From: Aphelenchoides besseyi
Taxonomy: Eukaryota > Nematoda > Chromadorea > Rhabditida > Aphelenchoididae
Assembly (NCBI GenBank): GCA_024699855.1
Contig: JAMPIQ010000001.1
Coordinates: forward strand, 12,772,001-12,836,000
DNA: 64,000 nucleotides
Reading direction: 5' to 3'
Positions 15,874 to 28,509 of the stretch are shown here, one piece after another (within the stretch, counting starts at the first letter, position 1; each line of letters starts with the position of its first letter). A program made the position numbers and the translations under genes. The notes under the pieces are model-generated. The model worked only from the letters and a program-made list of their open reading frames with translations, searched no databases and was not told the DNA's origin.

Positions 15874-18815
15874 GAGACAGAAATCGGTAGCAAAGAAATT
15901 TATGATTTCGGAATTGTCGACTTCCGTCTCTGATTCTCGTTCTAACAAATCGGATTAGCAGTCCGAAAACAGCGCCGTTGATCCGTTTGTTTCGTCGAAT
16001 GACTACCGCAAAGAGCATGTGTTGAGTTCATTCAAAAATGTTGGAGGAACTGTCGGTACTAAACTCGATTTCAACATTCGGAGTCCGCATTGGTCCCTTT
16101 TCGGGCGTTTCGTAATCCGTGGGCCCCAACAATTTTGGACGTTTCAAAACTCCTCTTTCAACTGACAATATCAAGTCGTCCGTTGAGACAAATTGACCAG
16201 TGGGTTTCTGTCGAGCGGTTTAAGCGACTGACCACAGGGTTGTTACTCGCAATTCAAACGTCGACAATGGACGGGTACGAAATGTCCGTTTGACTTCCAA
16301 GTCTCAACACAAAGTTGTCCACTACGAAGCATCTGTTTTTCAGTCCAATTGCCGGAACAATTCGAATGCGGGGGTTTAACCATAAAATCGCAGTGGAAAC
16401 GTCATTTCGATTATCAACCTCCGACAATCAAGCGAAATTGTTTGCATAGGCAGCAAAAGGAGTCGAAATCATTCAATCGGAATGCAGCCGTTGATTACAA
16501 GGAGACCGCACCTTTGATTCGAAAGTGGAAACTAATATTCAGAGCGACGTGTTGAAGGTCATGAATAAGTAATGATCGTGTAGATACGATCAGTAAGAGA
16601 AGCAATTTGCGTGTTCCATTACTTCACGCACAATCTCGCTGTTCATTCGAAGCGAGAAAACACGAGGCTTTGTGTTAGTCATCAACATCAAAAATGCTAA
16701 GGTTATGATTAAGATCCGCTTTTCGTCACTCTTCTCGGTAGTCGTTCAGAGTCTCATGATGATTAAACTCACCGTTAACGAAACTTTGCGGTTTTGTTTT
16801 CAACGTCAATATTCTCTTTAACTCGTGAATCAGAAAACTTCGGGAACATTTTGAATTAGAAACCAATTTTTATACACTTACAATTGTCCTACCACTCCTG
16901 AAACAGAACGATTACTCGGTGGACAAAACAGAACGAAAAACTGGATCAGCAAAAAGCAATTAGCCACGAGATCAATAGAAACGAACAGTCGAGAGCGAAC
17001 GTTCAGTTTTCAGCGCAATTCTTCTGTTCACCAAAAAGAACCGGCGGAATTTCAAATAAATTTATTTCCTTATCAATGCGAAGATTCCTGAGGGACTAAA
17101 CGGCGTTTTTGTTGAGTCTCGTCCCGCATTACAAACAACGTAATTGTGATGATTCGCCGCGAAGACAACATTTACGTATGAAATGATAAGCGAAATCAAA
17201 GATGATTTTCTGCACAAAAGAATCTTCTTGATGACAACGAGAACTAAGACAGAAGTCATCTGGAGATACCGTACGAATGCCGTGAACAACGTGTGAATCC
17301 GAAATTCGGCGTCGAATCTTCAGAAATGTGAAGAGATCCGCTTCAGATCCTACGGAACAAAACGTCAACCATTTTTTCGTAATTGAGAAAACGATAAGTG
17401 GGATGAAGAGGTTGAGCGTGAAGCTGATCGGACTGTCACGGCACTCTCCTCTTCGCTTCCCATCAACGAATTAGATTCAAGCGAACCGAAAGGTCACCGA
17501 CTGCCGCCTATTCCTGCAAAGTGAAATCCGTTCTCCACGCGTCGAGTAGCTCAAATTATGCTCGAAGACCTCGGACCGGACTTGTCGCCCTCGCAGCATA
17601 ATGATTTGATCTTATTCTGTAAAGTTGTGAGCGAGACTACTAAAGAGCGACGAACATAAACGTCGGAAGGAGCAAACGACTGCAAAACTCAAATCAATTT
17701 TCACGTCAAAGGGTTCCAAATGATTACGTTTTTGTTTATAATCTAGTCGACACAATTCTTTACACAAACAACTCTGAAGATCTTTAGAAGCTCGTTAAGT
17801 TATTCCTGCATCTAAGTTCTTTAATGGCAACAATTACTTTCGTAGTAATCGAATAAGCGATCAATAGCTTTCACAGTTTTTGATCTAATTGTGTAATATT
17901 TGAGAAATCATCTGAGTTATTTGCTCAACTCTTCACTCCACAATCGACAAAACGTCGAATTCCCAATCCGAACATCGTCGATTGTTGTTACTAAACGTAA
18001 ATGGAATTCGAATCAAAATCCGAAATAACCGTACGTTGAGTTTATTATCAGAATGACAAGTAATACAAATACGTGGATTTGACTGACGAATCATTCCGTA
18101 CGTAAAAGCTGTTCGTTCAGACTTTGAAGGTGAACCGTAAGGTAAACGAGAAATCGATTTTAACATCTAAATTAGATGTCGTTCTTTTATACACGCAGAC
18201 GACAAGAAGAAATCTATCACAACAATCTTCACGCAAAAAGAGAGTTTATTCAATGAGATTTTAAAAACAAAATCATTTGCGCAAAAGGTAATTGACGAGC
18301 AATCACCAGAAACTGCCATTCCCTTTTCTTAATCACCAAACTACCCAAACTCCTCAGCTCAGTAGTCACAATCATTGTTTATCTTTGGTTCGTTGGATCA
18401 TTGCGCATGATTGTTTTTTGAAAGAGAGAGAATACAAAAAGACCGTTTGATCAGGTTTGTATTCCCGACAGTCAAAGATGGCATTTGTTGAGTCCTTGTC
18501 TCTGTTCTTAGCGCGAGCCGCTGCGCTTTCTGGCGTTTGATGTTATTGACTTCCTTGCTTCCTGCTCCTCCGTAAAGTGCTTGAGTTTTTTTATTATCGT
18601 TGTTATCCACAGCAGCGATCTGTCTTTGTCGATTCAGTTATTTTGTTCAATAAACCTTTGTCTACTCTGTCACCTGAGGACTAAACAGCATTCAATTTCC
18701 GTTGCCCCATCAACTAAGTCGATTGCCTGAGAACACAAAAGCGGCGTGTTGCTGATCACTTACGGAGTACCCGGTCTCGCTAAGATGGTTCCTCGCCTTA
18801 ACGACTCTTCCGCGG

Positions 18816-18838
18816 TATTGCAAGCTATGCTTGCAATA
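18816..18838. other. Perfect 10-bp inverted repeat with 3-nt loop
   Basis: TATTGCAAGC is followed by the loop TAT and its exact complement GCTTGCAATA. It lies inside the long non-coding stretch, and no T-run follows. It could be a short RNA hairpin or chance. Confidence 0.5.
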
Positions 18839-19852
18839 TACGGAAATGGCTAGCAAATACGACATCCAAGATAAGGAAATGGCTGGCAAAAATACCACCC
18901 ACGCTACGGAATTAATTACTTTTAATTTTTGGAATTCTCCTCCCGTAGAGGAAGATCAATAGAACCGGAAAACAAAGAGCCTGAATTCTATAGCTTCAAT
19001 CTTACCATTAAGCAGTTGAAGTGAATTTCAGTTATGTGCAAGTTAAACCGGAAAATTTCGAATTTATGTAGTTTCGAAAAGACCAGATGATTTGACGATG
19101 CTTTTCAAATCTAATTTGTCTTAACTATCAACCTTTGGAATCTTTCAAGAAACAACGAAACAAATTGATCACAACGAATAAGCGGAGAAAGGAGGAGTCC
19201 GAACGAAAGCGACTGGCAAGCAGTAGTGGACATAAGAGTGGCCAAATACTCAGCGGATCCATTGAGTTTGGGAGCAAATGCTCCAATCCAAATGACTGAA
19301 AGTAACGCTGCGTAGGCGTTGGAAGCTTTAAATGGCATTCTAAACAATAACTTCATTACCAGTGAAACAATCATTTAAACAAAATCGACATGCTCACAAC
19401 CTTTTGCCCACTGATAAAGGACGATCGCTAAAGTCCTGAGCAGCAAATGTCAAGTAATCATTGAATTCAAAAACTACAAAAGAAAGAACGAACTGACAAG
19501 TTGATGAGCAATTGTGAAGACAGTTGTTTCAAACACTTAAACTCTTCACGTGAAATGTTAACTGCCTTAAACTTATTAAGAGAATCGTTTTCAATTGGGA
19601 GCTCGAACACTTCCAATCTTTCGACAAAAGTTGCAATCAAATCGAAATACGTTTATTGTAAGGGAAGTAGACAATCTTTCTAATTGAAGCACAAGATCAA
19701 CTAACGATTAAACGGCTTAAATGAGATGGAACATAGTAAATAATCAATTTTATTTAAAGATCATCAACAAACCGTAAAAACAAAAACAACACGGTTAACC
19801 TACAGAATTAGAAACTAAAGATGAGATTGTGAACTCGAAGGTCTTGTCCTCA

Positions 19853-20524
19853 TTATCGCTCTTCGGATGAGAAGTTCGATTTGGCGATCGGTTGTGCCAA
19901 TTCGGCGACAATGCAGGCGGTGCGTGGAAGACGTTGGCCGGCAACCCCCAAGTTTCCTCCCGTGTAGTGAAGTCGTCCACTTACGAACACTCGAGTTCCT
20001 GGATAATACAAGAAAATCAGAAAGCAAAAATGGACTACTAACCTCGTTGAATGTTCTTGATCACGTAGTTGGCCATTCCGCCGAAAACCAGAATGTTGTG
20101 CAATTCGACTCGCTCCTCAAAACTTCCATCGTTTCGTTTGTATTCGACGTTCGTGAACATGTCAAAAGTGCAGTAAGGAGTTCCGGTACGTCCAGTACGC
20201 TCCACCGGATCGTTGGCCACACCGCCAAGTAATTCGACGCGATTCAAACTGAAATTCAAGCAAATCAACCAAATTTACACAAAAAACTCACTTAACGGAA
20301 CGACGGCGACGATTTTGACCGTCTGGTTGTTTTCTGCCCGAAGCATCGTTTCCCGAATTGAACAGACTCTCAACGTCGTGGTCGTCCCGTTTTGTTGCTG
20401 CTTCATCGTTGAATCGGACCGTCGAAATGGACAGCGGGCGAAATTGAACGGCGTTGAGATTTGCACGCGCCAAATTCGTTGAAGCGCTTCGAACACGGTT
20501 GAGAAAAGCGACAGATCGAAACAT
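19853..20524 (-). CDS. mtss-1: Mitochondrial single-stranded DNA-binding protein
   Basis: Three exons (20524-20292, 20248-20043, 19998-19853) give 194 residues. The N-terminus MFRSVAFLNRVRSASTNLAR is an Arg/Ser-rich mitochondrial presequence. The OB fold begins LNRVELLGGVANDPVERTGR and continues through FDMFTNVEYKRNDG and ERVELHNILVFGGMANYVIK to RGTRVFVSGRLHYTGGNLG. It binds single-stranded mtDNA as a tetramer at the replication fork (known for the family). The start was chosen at the Met beginning the presequence; an in-frame Met 10 codons upstream exists. It is transcribed divergently from ATG13, with 274 bp between starts, so the two may share a promoter. No lesions are seen. Confidence 0.92.
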
Positions 20525-20798
20525 TTCGGAAGTTTGAAATTCGTCTGAAAACAATTTAAGTTAGAAGTCATTTTTTAAATTGGCCACGGATTTCTCAACG
20601 ACAAGCAGACGGTTAGAAAACACGACGACCCTCAACGAGCCAAACGAATTTGAGTAACCAAAAGCGATTACCTTCGAGTTTGGCTTCTTGTCTACCACGT
20701 GAGAAATGTGTTGCTACTCGTTTAAAATCAAGAAGCTGATTGCCGTTAAACCAAAAGCGTCTGTAGAGTTAGCTTTATCAACAGCTTCTGTCGTTTTG

Positions 20799-22668
20799 AT
20801 GTCTCGCCGTGACTCGTAAGTTGGTGATCTAAAGAGGCCACTAATCTTTGAGATTTCAGAAAACCTGTCGAACAAAATGACAGCGACTTCCGCAAATACA
20901 TCCGGAACTTTTGTATGCGATTCGTTCAAGTGATCGTCAGCGCCCGTATGGGCATCGATCTCAATCAGCCGTGTATACCGCCATCAGAAGCAGACTCGAA
21001 TGTTTGGTTCAATTTCAAACAAGAGGAGTTCGGTGAAATAACCGCCTACTTGAAGTCGGCAATCAAAAAGTAAGTTGTTAAAGTGTGATCGATATATTTG
21101 TTTCCATTTTAGATATCCACCTGATATTTCCGTTCTAACCGTCGACTTCTTTTTGCACACAGCCAGTGGTGACAACTTGCCGTTGGAATCATGGTCGGTT
21201 TCTATTGTTGAATTCGTTTATTTGTTGTTTAGGGTTGTTCGAGTTGTAACGTCCGAAACGGATAAGAATGTGAACGTCTCATCACAACTGTATCGTCAAT
21301 TGGGTACTCTGCTGATGTCTGTTTGTGCTGCGGCCCGTGCAACTCCGGCCGGTCGACATTACACAAAAAAACAGGGAGAGAAAACATTTGTACTTTGCTA
21401 TCGAGTTTGTTGTTCTTTTTGATCAAAAGTATTCTTATGATCTAGGTTCATGAATCAGAGCCGGAACTCGAGCTGCTTGGTTCCGATCATCGTTCGATTA
21501 TCATTGGAAATTATCCGTCGCCGTTTGGCTCAGTGATCGTTGAGTTCAACTATCGCACAAAAATGGAACTCTCTCTTCCACCTTATGTTGACGAACAAGC
21601 TCATCCTCAGTTCACTGGTAAGTTATTGATGGCGGTCATAAATCCCGAGACTTTTTTGCAGATGGCGATGGAGGAATTTTTCTCTTAAAAGCGTCGATTC
21701 CCATTAAGAAACCTCTCGAACAACGAGGCCGTTTGGTTATTTTGACTGAACAAAAACCGAAAGCCAAAAATTGGTTCAATCCGCTGGCAGATGTGAGTTC
21801 TTGATTTTTGAATTGAAAGCTTGTTTTCTTGTTTAGGAGCTGCCATTCATTGCGGACATGAGTCGACCACGTAATCCGACGCTAATTCAATCCGTTGAAT
21901 CGGAGCCCGTAATCCCAACTATCTATCAAAATTTGCCACCTGAAGTTTTGGCAACGATGCCCGAAGAGCTGAAATCACCACAGAAGCCAACATTTGAGTG
22001 TGGATCTGCGCCATTGTCTGAATTTTCGCTTCCGGTAAGTTTGAGGATTCGGAGCATTCTTATGCTTGACTTCAGCTCAAAAAGCGCGAATCGTTTCCGT
22101 TCTCGATTTTATTCAAAGAAAGTGACGACGAGCAAAAAGAATCTCAAGCTCAATCCGATTCCGCCAGTTTGTCCAATTGTAGGTTTTAAAAACTATATCT
22201 CTAACCGTCTACTTTTCAGTCAATTTCCCTGCAACCGCCAATTCATCGAGCGATTCTTCGGGTTCCAAACGCTACGACAGTGACGTTTCGACCACAAGTT
22301 CGATTCGCGATATGATTAGACAGAAACAACTGAAGAGCGATGAGTTGTTTGGGTTTCTCGAAATGGACGACATCAATTCTTCAAAGCCAGTTGATATCCA
22401 TATTGATCAAGTAGCCACTTCACCGCTTCAAGCCTTCACCCCACCCAGTGTTGAAATTGGCCCTGATCTTGATGAGTTTGTTCGAGAAATGAGTTTGGCT
22501 CCACGCAGCATAAGTTCGTTGGAAGTTGATGATGGAAAGTTTCTAAATGCTCAGGTAATTTGGTTGTGATATGACATCTTCTTATCTAGTGGATTTTAGC
22601 TTGAACATTTCAAACGACAAGCTCCCGCATTGAATGAGTTCATCTCATCGATAGTCCACGACTCATAG
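20799..22668 (+). CDS. atg-13: Autophagy-related protein 13 (ATG13/EPG-1)
   Basis: Ten exons (20799-20815, 20860-21069, 21113-21193, 21233-21404, 21446-21617, 21662-21792, 21837-22034, 22076-22178, 22220-22554, 22600-22668) sum to 496 codons including the stop. The first exon is only 17 nt (MSRRDS). Residues about 5-200 resemble the HORMA domain of ATG13: FRKYIRNFCMRFVQVIVSAR, LYRQLGTLLMSVCAAARATP, and a closing strand FGSVIVEFNYRTKMEL. The rest is low-complexity and acidic/serine-rich, as in other ATG13 proteins, ending in a conserved-looking segment near DELFGFLEMDD. ATG13 is the adaptor of the ULK1/UNC-51 kinase complex that starts autophagosome formation. The identification rests on the HORMA-region pattern and the overall layout. 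Confidence 0.82.
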
Positions 22669-22804
22669 ATCTCTTCCTTGTCTAGAACATTATTTGGGTA
22701 TTTTTCCTGTTTTTACGTGTACAAGTTTTGACAATTTTTATTAGCAAATGCATAAAAATCTATGTGATTTGAACTGAAAATTGAGATCAAACGAATATGC
22801 GTGG

Positions 22805-25290
22805 TTATTGCAATTCAGGTAAGTGAGTAAAAAGAAGTTTGTTGCCAACAGTATGATAAAGTGAGCAACAAAGATACTCGTTGAATTGACGATTGAATTG
22901 ACAGAAGAAGCCATCTTCCTTACAAATATGTGGATCACCCGGTCTACAGCCACGACTCAGGATGATCGTTGGACAAGCGGAATCTAAACCAGAAACTCAT
23001 TTCTTTAATAGAAAGCAAATACCTGAACTTTCTCCCAATTGTACGTTGTCTTCGACTATCTTAAAAGCACCGACTTCGTTGGAACTGGAGGTTTCCACGC
23101 TTTTAAGTGCGGCTTTATCGTCTTCGTGAACACAACAAAGCGCTCGATCCAAAACATCGCCAACTGCTTTCAAGCATTTAGACGGAGCTAAAACTTCGAA
23201 TTAGATATGGAGAAGAAGTGAACTCACTTGGACAGTCATGTTTATGTCCACGAGTACAATGAAGAATTAAGTTAGTGCCGGGATAAACCATAGGCTCAAA
23301 GTCTTCAGGACAAGTGAGCGTGTTGATCACTTGTAATATCTTTTTGCGGATTATTTTTTCGGTCTGTTTTCCGCTTTTATTTTCCGTGCTGAATTCCAAC
23401 GATGCGACCGACGAAGGAGTTGTTGCTGGAACGAAAGCAATCAAATCAAAAACTGACTATATAGCTAACTTGTTTGGAGTGATCGTTCACTTCGATCTTC
23501 ACTTTGAGCCGATTCTGCGGGCAACTCTACGGTTTCCAAAGAAACAGAACGTGGTGACCAAGCAGTTGTTGTTTTCGGTGGTGGAATCCACGGTTCCATT
23601 TCAATAGACGAAGGTGGTGTACAGCAAAAACCGATTATGGCATTCGACTCACTATTCTGACATTTATATCCATGACTAAAAGATGCTTTTTGAGATTCCA
23701 ATGAATTAAAAAGCTTACGAGCAGGTAGTCACTCCGACTGTGCACTTTTCTGGCAATCCAGTGGCTGAAAGTGATGTGAATATTGAATGCCAAATACCCA
23801 CTTACTAATGGAAATAAATGGTTTTGTGTTTCGTGGACAATTAGCTGAGGATACAATGAAGTTTGTTTGATAAGCGTGTAAACTTACTGACTACCGCTTG
23901 CGAGCAGCAGAAACCCCAAGCAGCTCCAATTACCGACGGTTGACAAACGAAACCCTGTGGACAGGACGCGTCAAAACTATGTGGATTACATTTGATCGTA
24001 GCTCCGGTTAATGGATGAATATAAGGCTTTTGATTGGACGGGCAGACTCCTGAAGTTTGGCATGTTAAAGCAAAATATTGAAGCTTATTATAACAACACA
24101 CTCCACACAAAGCCGATTAGTCAAACCTTTGATATTAGCACAGCAGTAACTGAACAGATTTTGAGCACTTTTCGTACAAACAAAATCGTGCGGACACTCG
24201 TCTTTTTTTCGATTACTGGCATCACATTGTTTAGGACCTCCGTTGAAGCCGCCAATAAACGTGCGATAGTTGGGACAGGGATCTGGTTAGTAAAAGGCAG
24301 TTAAAAGCGATTGTTAGTGTGCAGAAACAAAAGCATTCGATAAATGAAAAAGACCAACCGAATTGCGATTTTCCACAACAAACTTGACGACGAAAAAGAC
24401 GATCCAAACGACACGTATAACCTGAATAACTAACTGCCTGTTTAAAGCCGTGATTCTTTCTTACCGTGTGGACATTGATCGCTGTGAGCGCAAATGAACG
24501 GTTTCTCCAAATCGTTGTCTCTATACAATGGTGTTTCTCCGGTTTCACACGCTTAAGAACAAGGATGTACTTTTTAGTTGAACATTTTGGATTACCGGTT
24601 GTTTCACATCGGGCTCGACAATCTTTCAACGAACCGAAACGATTGTTCACTTCATCGACACTTGTCGTCGAATCTCCGCATCCGGTGACTGTAAATGGAC
24701 GGCATTTTCGTCGTAGAATATCAAAGTAATAAAGAGTGATTGCCGGTTTGGTGCACGACGATAGATCCAACGTCGAAGGAGGCCGTTTGGTGCAATACGA
24801 TGCTAAACAACGAGTTTCAATACAACAAATGATAAACGAACATTTTGTCGGACAGCAATATTTTACGGGATTTCCAAAGTGAATAAGACCAACGATTGGA
24901 ACGCAGGTGTAAGCGTCTCGACTTAAAACGAAAAGTGGATTATGCTTGTGATTATTGACCGACCATTCTTCATCCAATCGACACCAAATGATGTTGCCGT
25001 CTTTTGAGCGCTGAGGCTCGATACCCGATGGGCACATTTCTGTAAATGAAAGTACAACATAAGTCGATCTAATCTATACCTTGCTGTACGCCGTATCGTG
25101 TGGTCTCACCGCCGGTAAGTCGTGGTGCATTGAAAGTTGGAACACTTTGCGCGTTCTTACTGCTATCAAACTGAGGCTCAAAAGGCGAACTATTCGGATT
25201 GATGAGTGCACTGTATTCATTTAAGGAAAAGCAAAGGAATCGATTCGCAATGAGAGAAAATAACGTTATCCAACCGACACATTTGATCAT
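22805..25290 (-). CDS. Secreted cysteine-rich protein with Kunitz and lustrin-type repeats
   Basis: It starts MIKCVGWITLFSLIANRFLC, a clear signal peptide. Downstream exons, all joined by short introns, carry a lustrin-type repeat (CPSGIEPQ...), then a Kunitz domain at about 24840-24560 (CTKPAITLYYFDILRRKCRP, GCGDS, FGSLKDCRARC). Further repeats follow with the pattern CP-x-C-x-CP-x-C-x-CC: DPCPNYRTF...FSYCC; GVCPSNQKPY...GFCC; NCPRNTKPF...GFCC; LTCPEDFEPM...ALCC; ACPTIILSRGC...YLCC, ending at 22805. The layout resembles extracellular or cuticle-associated nematode proteins. Kunitz domains inhibit serine proteases; whether this one does is not shown. One small intron (about 24835-24797) is uncertain because reading through is also in frame. 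Confidence 0.78.
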
Positions 25291-25760
25291 AACACACGTT
25301 CTTCATGTAAAGATAGAACTTATGATTGGTATCTAAAGAGAATACAAGTCCAAGGATTTTGAAATCGAATTACCGTAATTTTGGCTAACAAGCGTGTGTC
25401 GAACGATCTCAATAGCTTACTTTATATTCGCAGTTAAATTAGCAGATAGAAAGATACACGCACATCTTTGAGTATTACATGAACTCGTTTATTCTCTTCG
25501 TTCGCATTGTTCTTTTGGTTGAACTGTCCATTTTTGCGCAATCCGAGACTCTTGATGATCCCTCAGATTGTTTACACAAAAACATAAGTGGACGAACGAA
25601 AAGTCGAACATGCTCGTGAAATTTCGCGAACGACAAAAAACTGCACATTCCGTCGAGTTCGTCTTCCCACTTGACGTTGAAGTGATTGACGAAAATAAAA
25701 ACAACTGTATGATTACTTTCACGTTGAGGATATTTTCGTGACAAAGAAGTTTATTCAGAA
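25291..25760. other. Short intergenic stretch with an unsupported minus-strand frame
   Basis: Between the Kunitz/lustrin gene and the small secreted protein. Overlapping minus-strand frames of 89-98 codons (25475-25785) have no signal peptide, domain or clear splice support. I do not call them genes. Confidence 0.45.
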
Positions 25761-26074
25761 TCAACAAACGGTCATCGTCGTACACAAATGCCGGGCACTT
25801 TTAGGCGTAAAGATCTCCAATCCAATTAGTCGATCCACAAGCTCCAATGCCACTTGACAAGGGATACATAGAGCTAAAGAACTAGATGATTTTGATGTTC
25901 GTATTTTCGATTACCTCCGCTAAGAAATCGTGGACGTTCGGTTGTGGTCAACAGTGACAATGGCACGGCGGTCACATTTTCGAAATCCGAGACGTCTTCT
26001 GAAGTTGATGGTCGTCCCAAAACACAAATAATAAGACAAATGAAAACCAAGGGCAATAAAATCGATTTACACAT
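25761..26074 (-). CDS. Small secreted cysteine-containing protein
   Basis: Exon 1 (26074-25917) encodes a strong signal peptide, MCKSILLPLVFICLIICVLG, followed by an acidic, threonine-rich stretch. A short GT-AG intron leads to exon 2, which reads ALCIPCQVALELVDRLIGLE and ends LCTTMTVC*. About 92 residues in total, with a CxxC and two further Cys in the mature part. The CxxC followed by a hydrophobic helix recalls half of a saposin-type fold, but it is too short to assign. A TATAAA box at about 26275 lies upstream. The function is unrecognised; it sits in a run of minus-strand secreted-protein genes. Confidence 0.5.
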
Positions 26075-26478
26075 TGTCAGCTGTTTAACTACCAGTCGAC
26101 TGGTGTGTTTTTATTGTGTCGATGAGTCAGTGAAATCGTCGACAATCGGATTAAAAGTTAACACTTTGATTATTTCACAATCAAAATTGTCCAAAAACAC
26201 CAATTCATTGGTAATGGTTCCGCCTAACGACCGCTCATAAATAATTTCTTTCAAAAACCTTGTGGCTTCAGAACCTTTATACAGCTCCAGCATCATTAAC
26301 CGTTATGATAGTTTCTTTTCGGTTTGTCGCTTCAAAAGCGAGTCAAGAGGAATCGCATACCATTTGATTTTGGATTGAAATTGACTAGTTATTGATTAGC
26401 TCATTGGAACAATGCAAGACAAACTCGTCAAGTTGTTGTTTATTTCGAAGTAACAGACTGGTATATCAGTTAGGGAGT
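26075..26478. other. Intergenic region upstream of the small secreted gene
   Basis: About 400 bp. It contains a TATAAA element near 26275 in the orientation of the minus-strand secreted protein. No supported exon. The 61-codon minus frame at 26111-26296 overlaps the TATA box and lacks coding features. Confidence 0.4.
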
Positions 26479-27816
26479 TTAGAGTGGATGTTGTGGGGTA
26501 AGCGTTTCGGGAACCGGTCGATAAGCTCCATTCATAACGTTGATTGGCGCATTGGACTGAGCTTCCGGACGTTCGTTCGATAGCGAAGTGGTTGAGTGCG
26601 TAATTTCATCTTCCCAATCGTATTGTTGTTGCCATGTCGCTCGGATGTTGCGCATTGCCTAGAAAAAGAAGTCAACGCTACAGAAGCAGTCAACTCACTT
26701 CTTCAAGCAATGTGATGATCATTTTGTAGTTGGGAGCATCCGCAAAGGTCAAGGAATCAATATGAGTCAAAATGACGTCGTATTCGACCGGACACTCGGA
26801 CAGAAATTGAGCACGAGAGCTGGAACGAGCTGACAATTTGGCTGCGTGAACTTGTGCACGATCTAAAAGTCCACAATCTTTAGTTTCTTTAATTCAAGTT
26901 ACCGGTCATTTGACGCCACGGTACAGCCCCTTTGGTCAATTCCACCATCATGTAAAACCTACAGTTGATCATCAATGCTGAATAAGTGAAGTAGACTCAC
27001 CAACTCTCGACATCATCTTTACGACCCAAATCCAACTTCAAGTGAGCATTTAACGAGCCATAACGAGTGGTACCGCGCCAACCGACTTCACCTCTCGACG
27101 GCATCACATTTCGATTCTGAAAACTCACCCAATTTTACAGTCAGAAGCCACAAACTTACGCGATCCAAATACTTGCGTGCGAGTCCAAAGTCAATGAGAA
27201 AGATGTCACGTTCTCGAGCTGCCAATCCAACTGCATAGTTGCCGGACTTGATGTCACGAGACAAGAACCCGCATTTTTCGTGTAGCTCTTGAATGGCCTG
27301 CAAACTCATGATTCCGATGCGCAAACTGGTCGGATGACTGAAACGACGTTCTCGTTGTTCATTGCGCAGGTGATGAAGATCTTTGCCGAGCAGTGGCATC
27401 ACGAGGAAATAAAAGTTTTTTGGAACGTCACCCTACAACTTTGTTCATGAATGCCCTATTGTTTGGACACCCACGTAGTCGATCAACTCTGCAATTCGAT
27501 TGCAACGAGTACGAGTAGCAGTGCGAAGAACATGAGCTTCAACGTGCAACATGGAACGTGAAAACTTTTCCGTCTTCACTGCCACTTTTCTACAACACAA
27601 ACTGAACAGTCATGGACTATCTGTCGCTTACCGAACACCATCAGTTGCCTCAAAAACTGTTCCGTAACCACCATCTCCGATGACCGAAAGCAGACGATAA
27701 GTAACATGAGTCATTTTGCCGGCAATCGTCTCGTTCACTTGCGGCAAACGTTCCATCGAATCGTTAGCATTCAGATCTGCATCAATTGCAGCAAATCCTT
27801 CTACTGGATTTACCAT
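26479..27816 (-). CDS. CK1/TTBK-like protein kinase (nematode-expanded type)
   Basis: Exons include 27816-27632, 27589-27475, 27432-27160 and four more down to the stop at 26479. The kinase domain begins RLLSVIGDGGYGTVFEATDG (Gly loop), then VAVKTE (ATP lysine), GFLSRDIKSGNYAVG (catalytic loop), IDFGLARKYLD (DFG Mg2+ site) and GWRGTTRYGSLNAHLKLDLG, the CK1-group substitute for the APE motif. It therefore belongs to the CK1 group, closest in style to tau-tubulin-kinase-like worm kinases. The catalytic-loop His is replaced (SRD instead of HRD), but Asp, Lys and Asn remain, so activity is plausible. The start was chosen at MVNPVEGF; an in-frame Met 12 codons upstream (27852) is possible. Many such worm kinases are sperm-enriched, and an MSP-like gene lies next door. 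Confidence 0.88.
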
Positions 27817-28017
27817 TCTGGTTCTGCTGACGAGCTGAATTGAACGGAGCACACAGCCACTCGTCGCTGTTGCTAATCAGCAAATGACCACAAAGAAACT
27901 GAATGCAAATTACTTGGAGCATATGCAAATTCTTTAAATCAAAGTTCTTTGGTCTTTTCAGCTCGTTTAACCTCTTCATTTAATTGTCCGGTTCGTTTGT
28001 TGCTCATCGACGCCAAG

Positions 28018-28509
28018 ATGTCCGAGAAACAAGCAGCCGAAGTGACCGCAGTTGGGTCGAGCAATGCATCGTCGCCGACGAAGGAATCTTCGATGTCCGT
28101 GGATCCGGAGGTTGGAAAGTTTCTGACAACTGGCGGACGGTAAGAAGTCTTTACGTGTACTTATCCTCGTTTCCTTCAGATCAGAACACATGTGCATCAA
28201 TTTGGGCGAAATTCGTATTTGTGTTAAGGCCGCTGCTCCAACAACATGTTCTATCGCGTGAATCCCGTGTACATGTTCATTGACCCGGAACAATGCCAGA
28301 ATCTCATCGTCTCTCGTTTACGAGGTCAGTTTCCATTTCCCTGTCGCTAATCAAAATGGTTTTCAGGAGAATCGAAGGGCGACAAATTCATCTTGCATTA
28401 TCTTCCATGCGATGACAATGCTTCTGATCCACGCGAAGTTTTTACGAATTCGACTCGTAAACCGGAGTAAGTCAAGATTCTTCTGATCTGTTTGACTCAG
28501 GACAAAGTA
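28018..28509 (+). pseudogene. MSP-domain (sperm-type) protein with a 5-nt frame-breaking insertion
   Basis: Exons 28018-28139, 28180-28324 and 28367 to about 28470 are joined by canonical introns. After a Ser-rich N-terminus the sequence follows the single-MSP-domain pattern: DPEVGKFLTTGGRSEHMCIN, then LGEIRICVK, then in another frame CSNNMFYRVNPVYMFIDPEQ and KGDKFILHYLPCDDNASDPR. Removing five bases (28229-28233, GCCGC) would join RICVK to CSNNMFYR, exactly the family order. As read, the first frame stops at CSIA*. By family, MSP domains form immunoglobulin-like cytoskeletal or signalling proteins in nematode sperm. It is a pseudogene, unless the insertion is an assembly error. The last codons after TRKPE, past a possible further intron, are uncertain. 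Confidence 0.78.

Noticed and set aside
18740..18850. Possible tRNA or small RNA around the hairpin
   Set aside because: No cloverleaf, A/B boxes or terminator T-run could be found; only the short inverted repeat is real.
19111..19374. Hydrophobic 87-codon minus frame that could be a transporter or receptor exon
   Set aside because: The flanking segments suggest splice sites but no closed gene model could be built and no family signature was clear.
25475..25785. Minus frames of 89-98 codons next to the small secreted gene
   Set aside because: No signal peptide, no domain and no consistent splice phase with neighbours.
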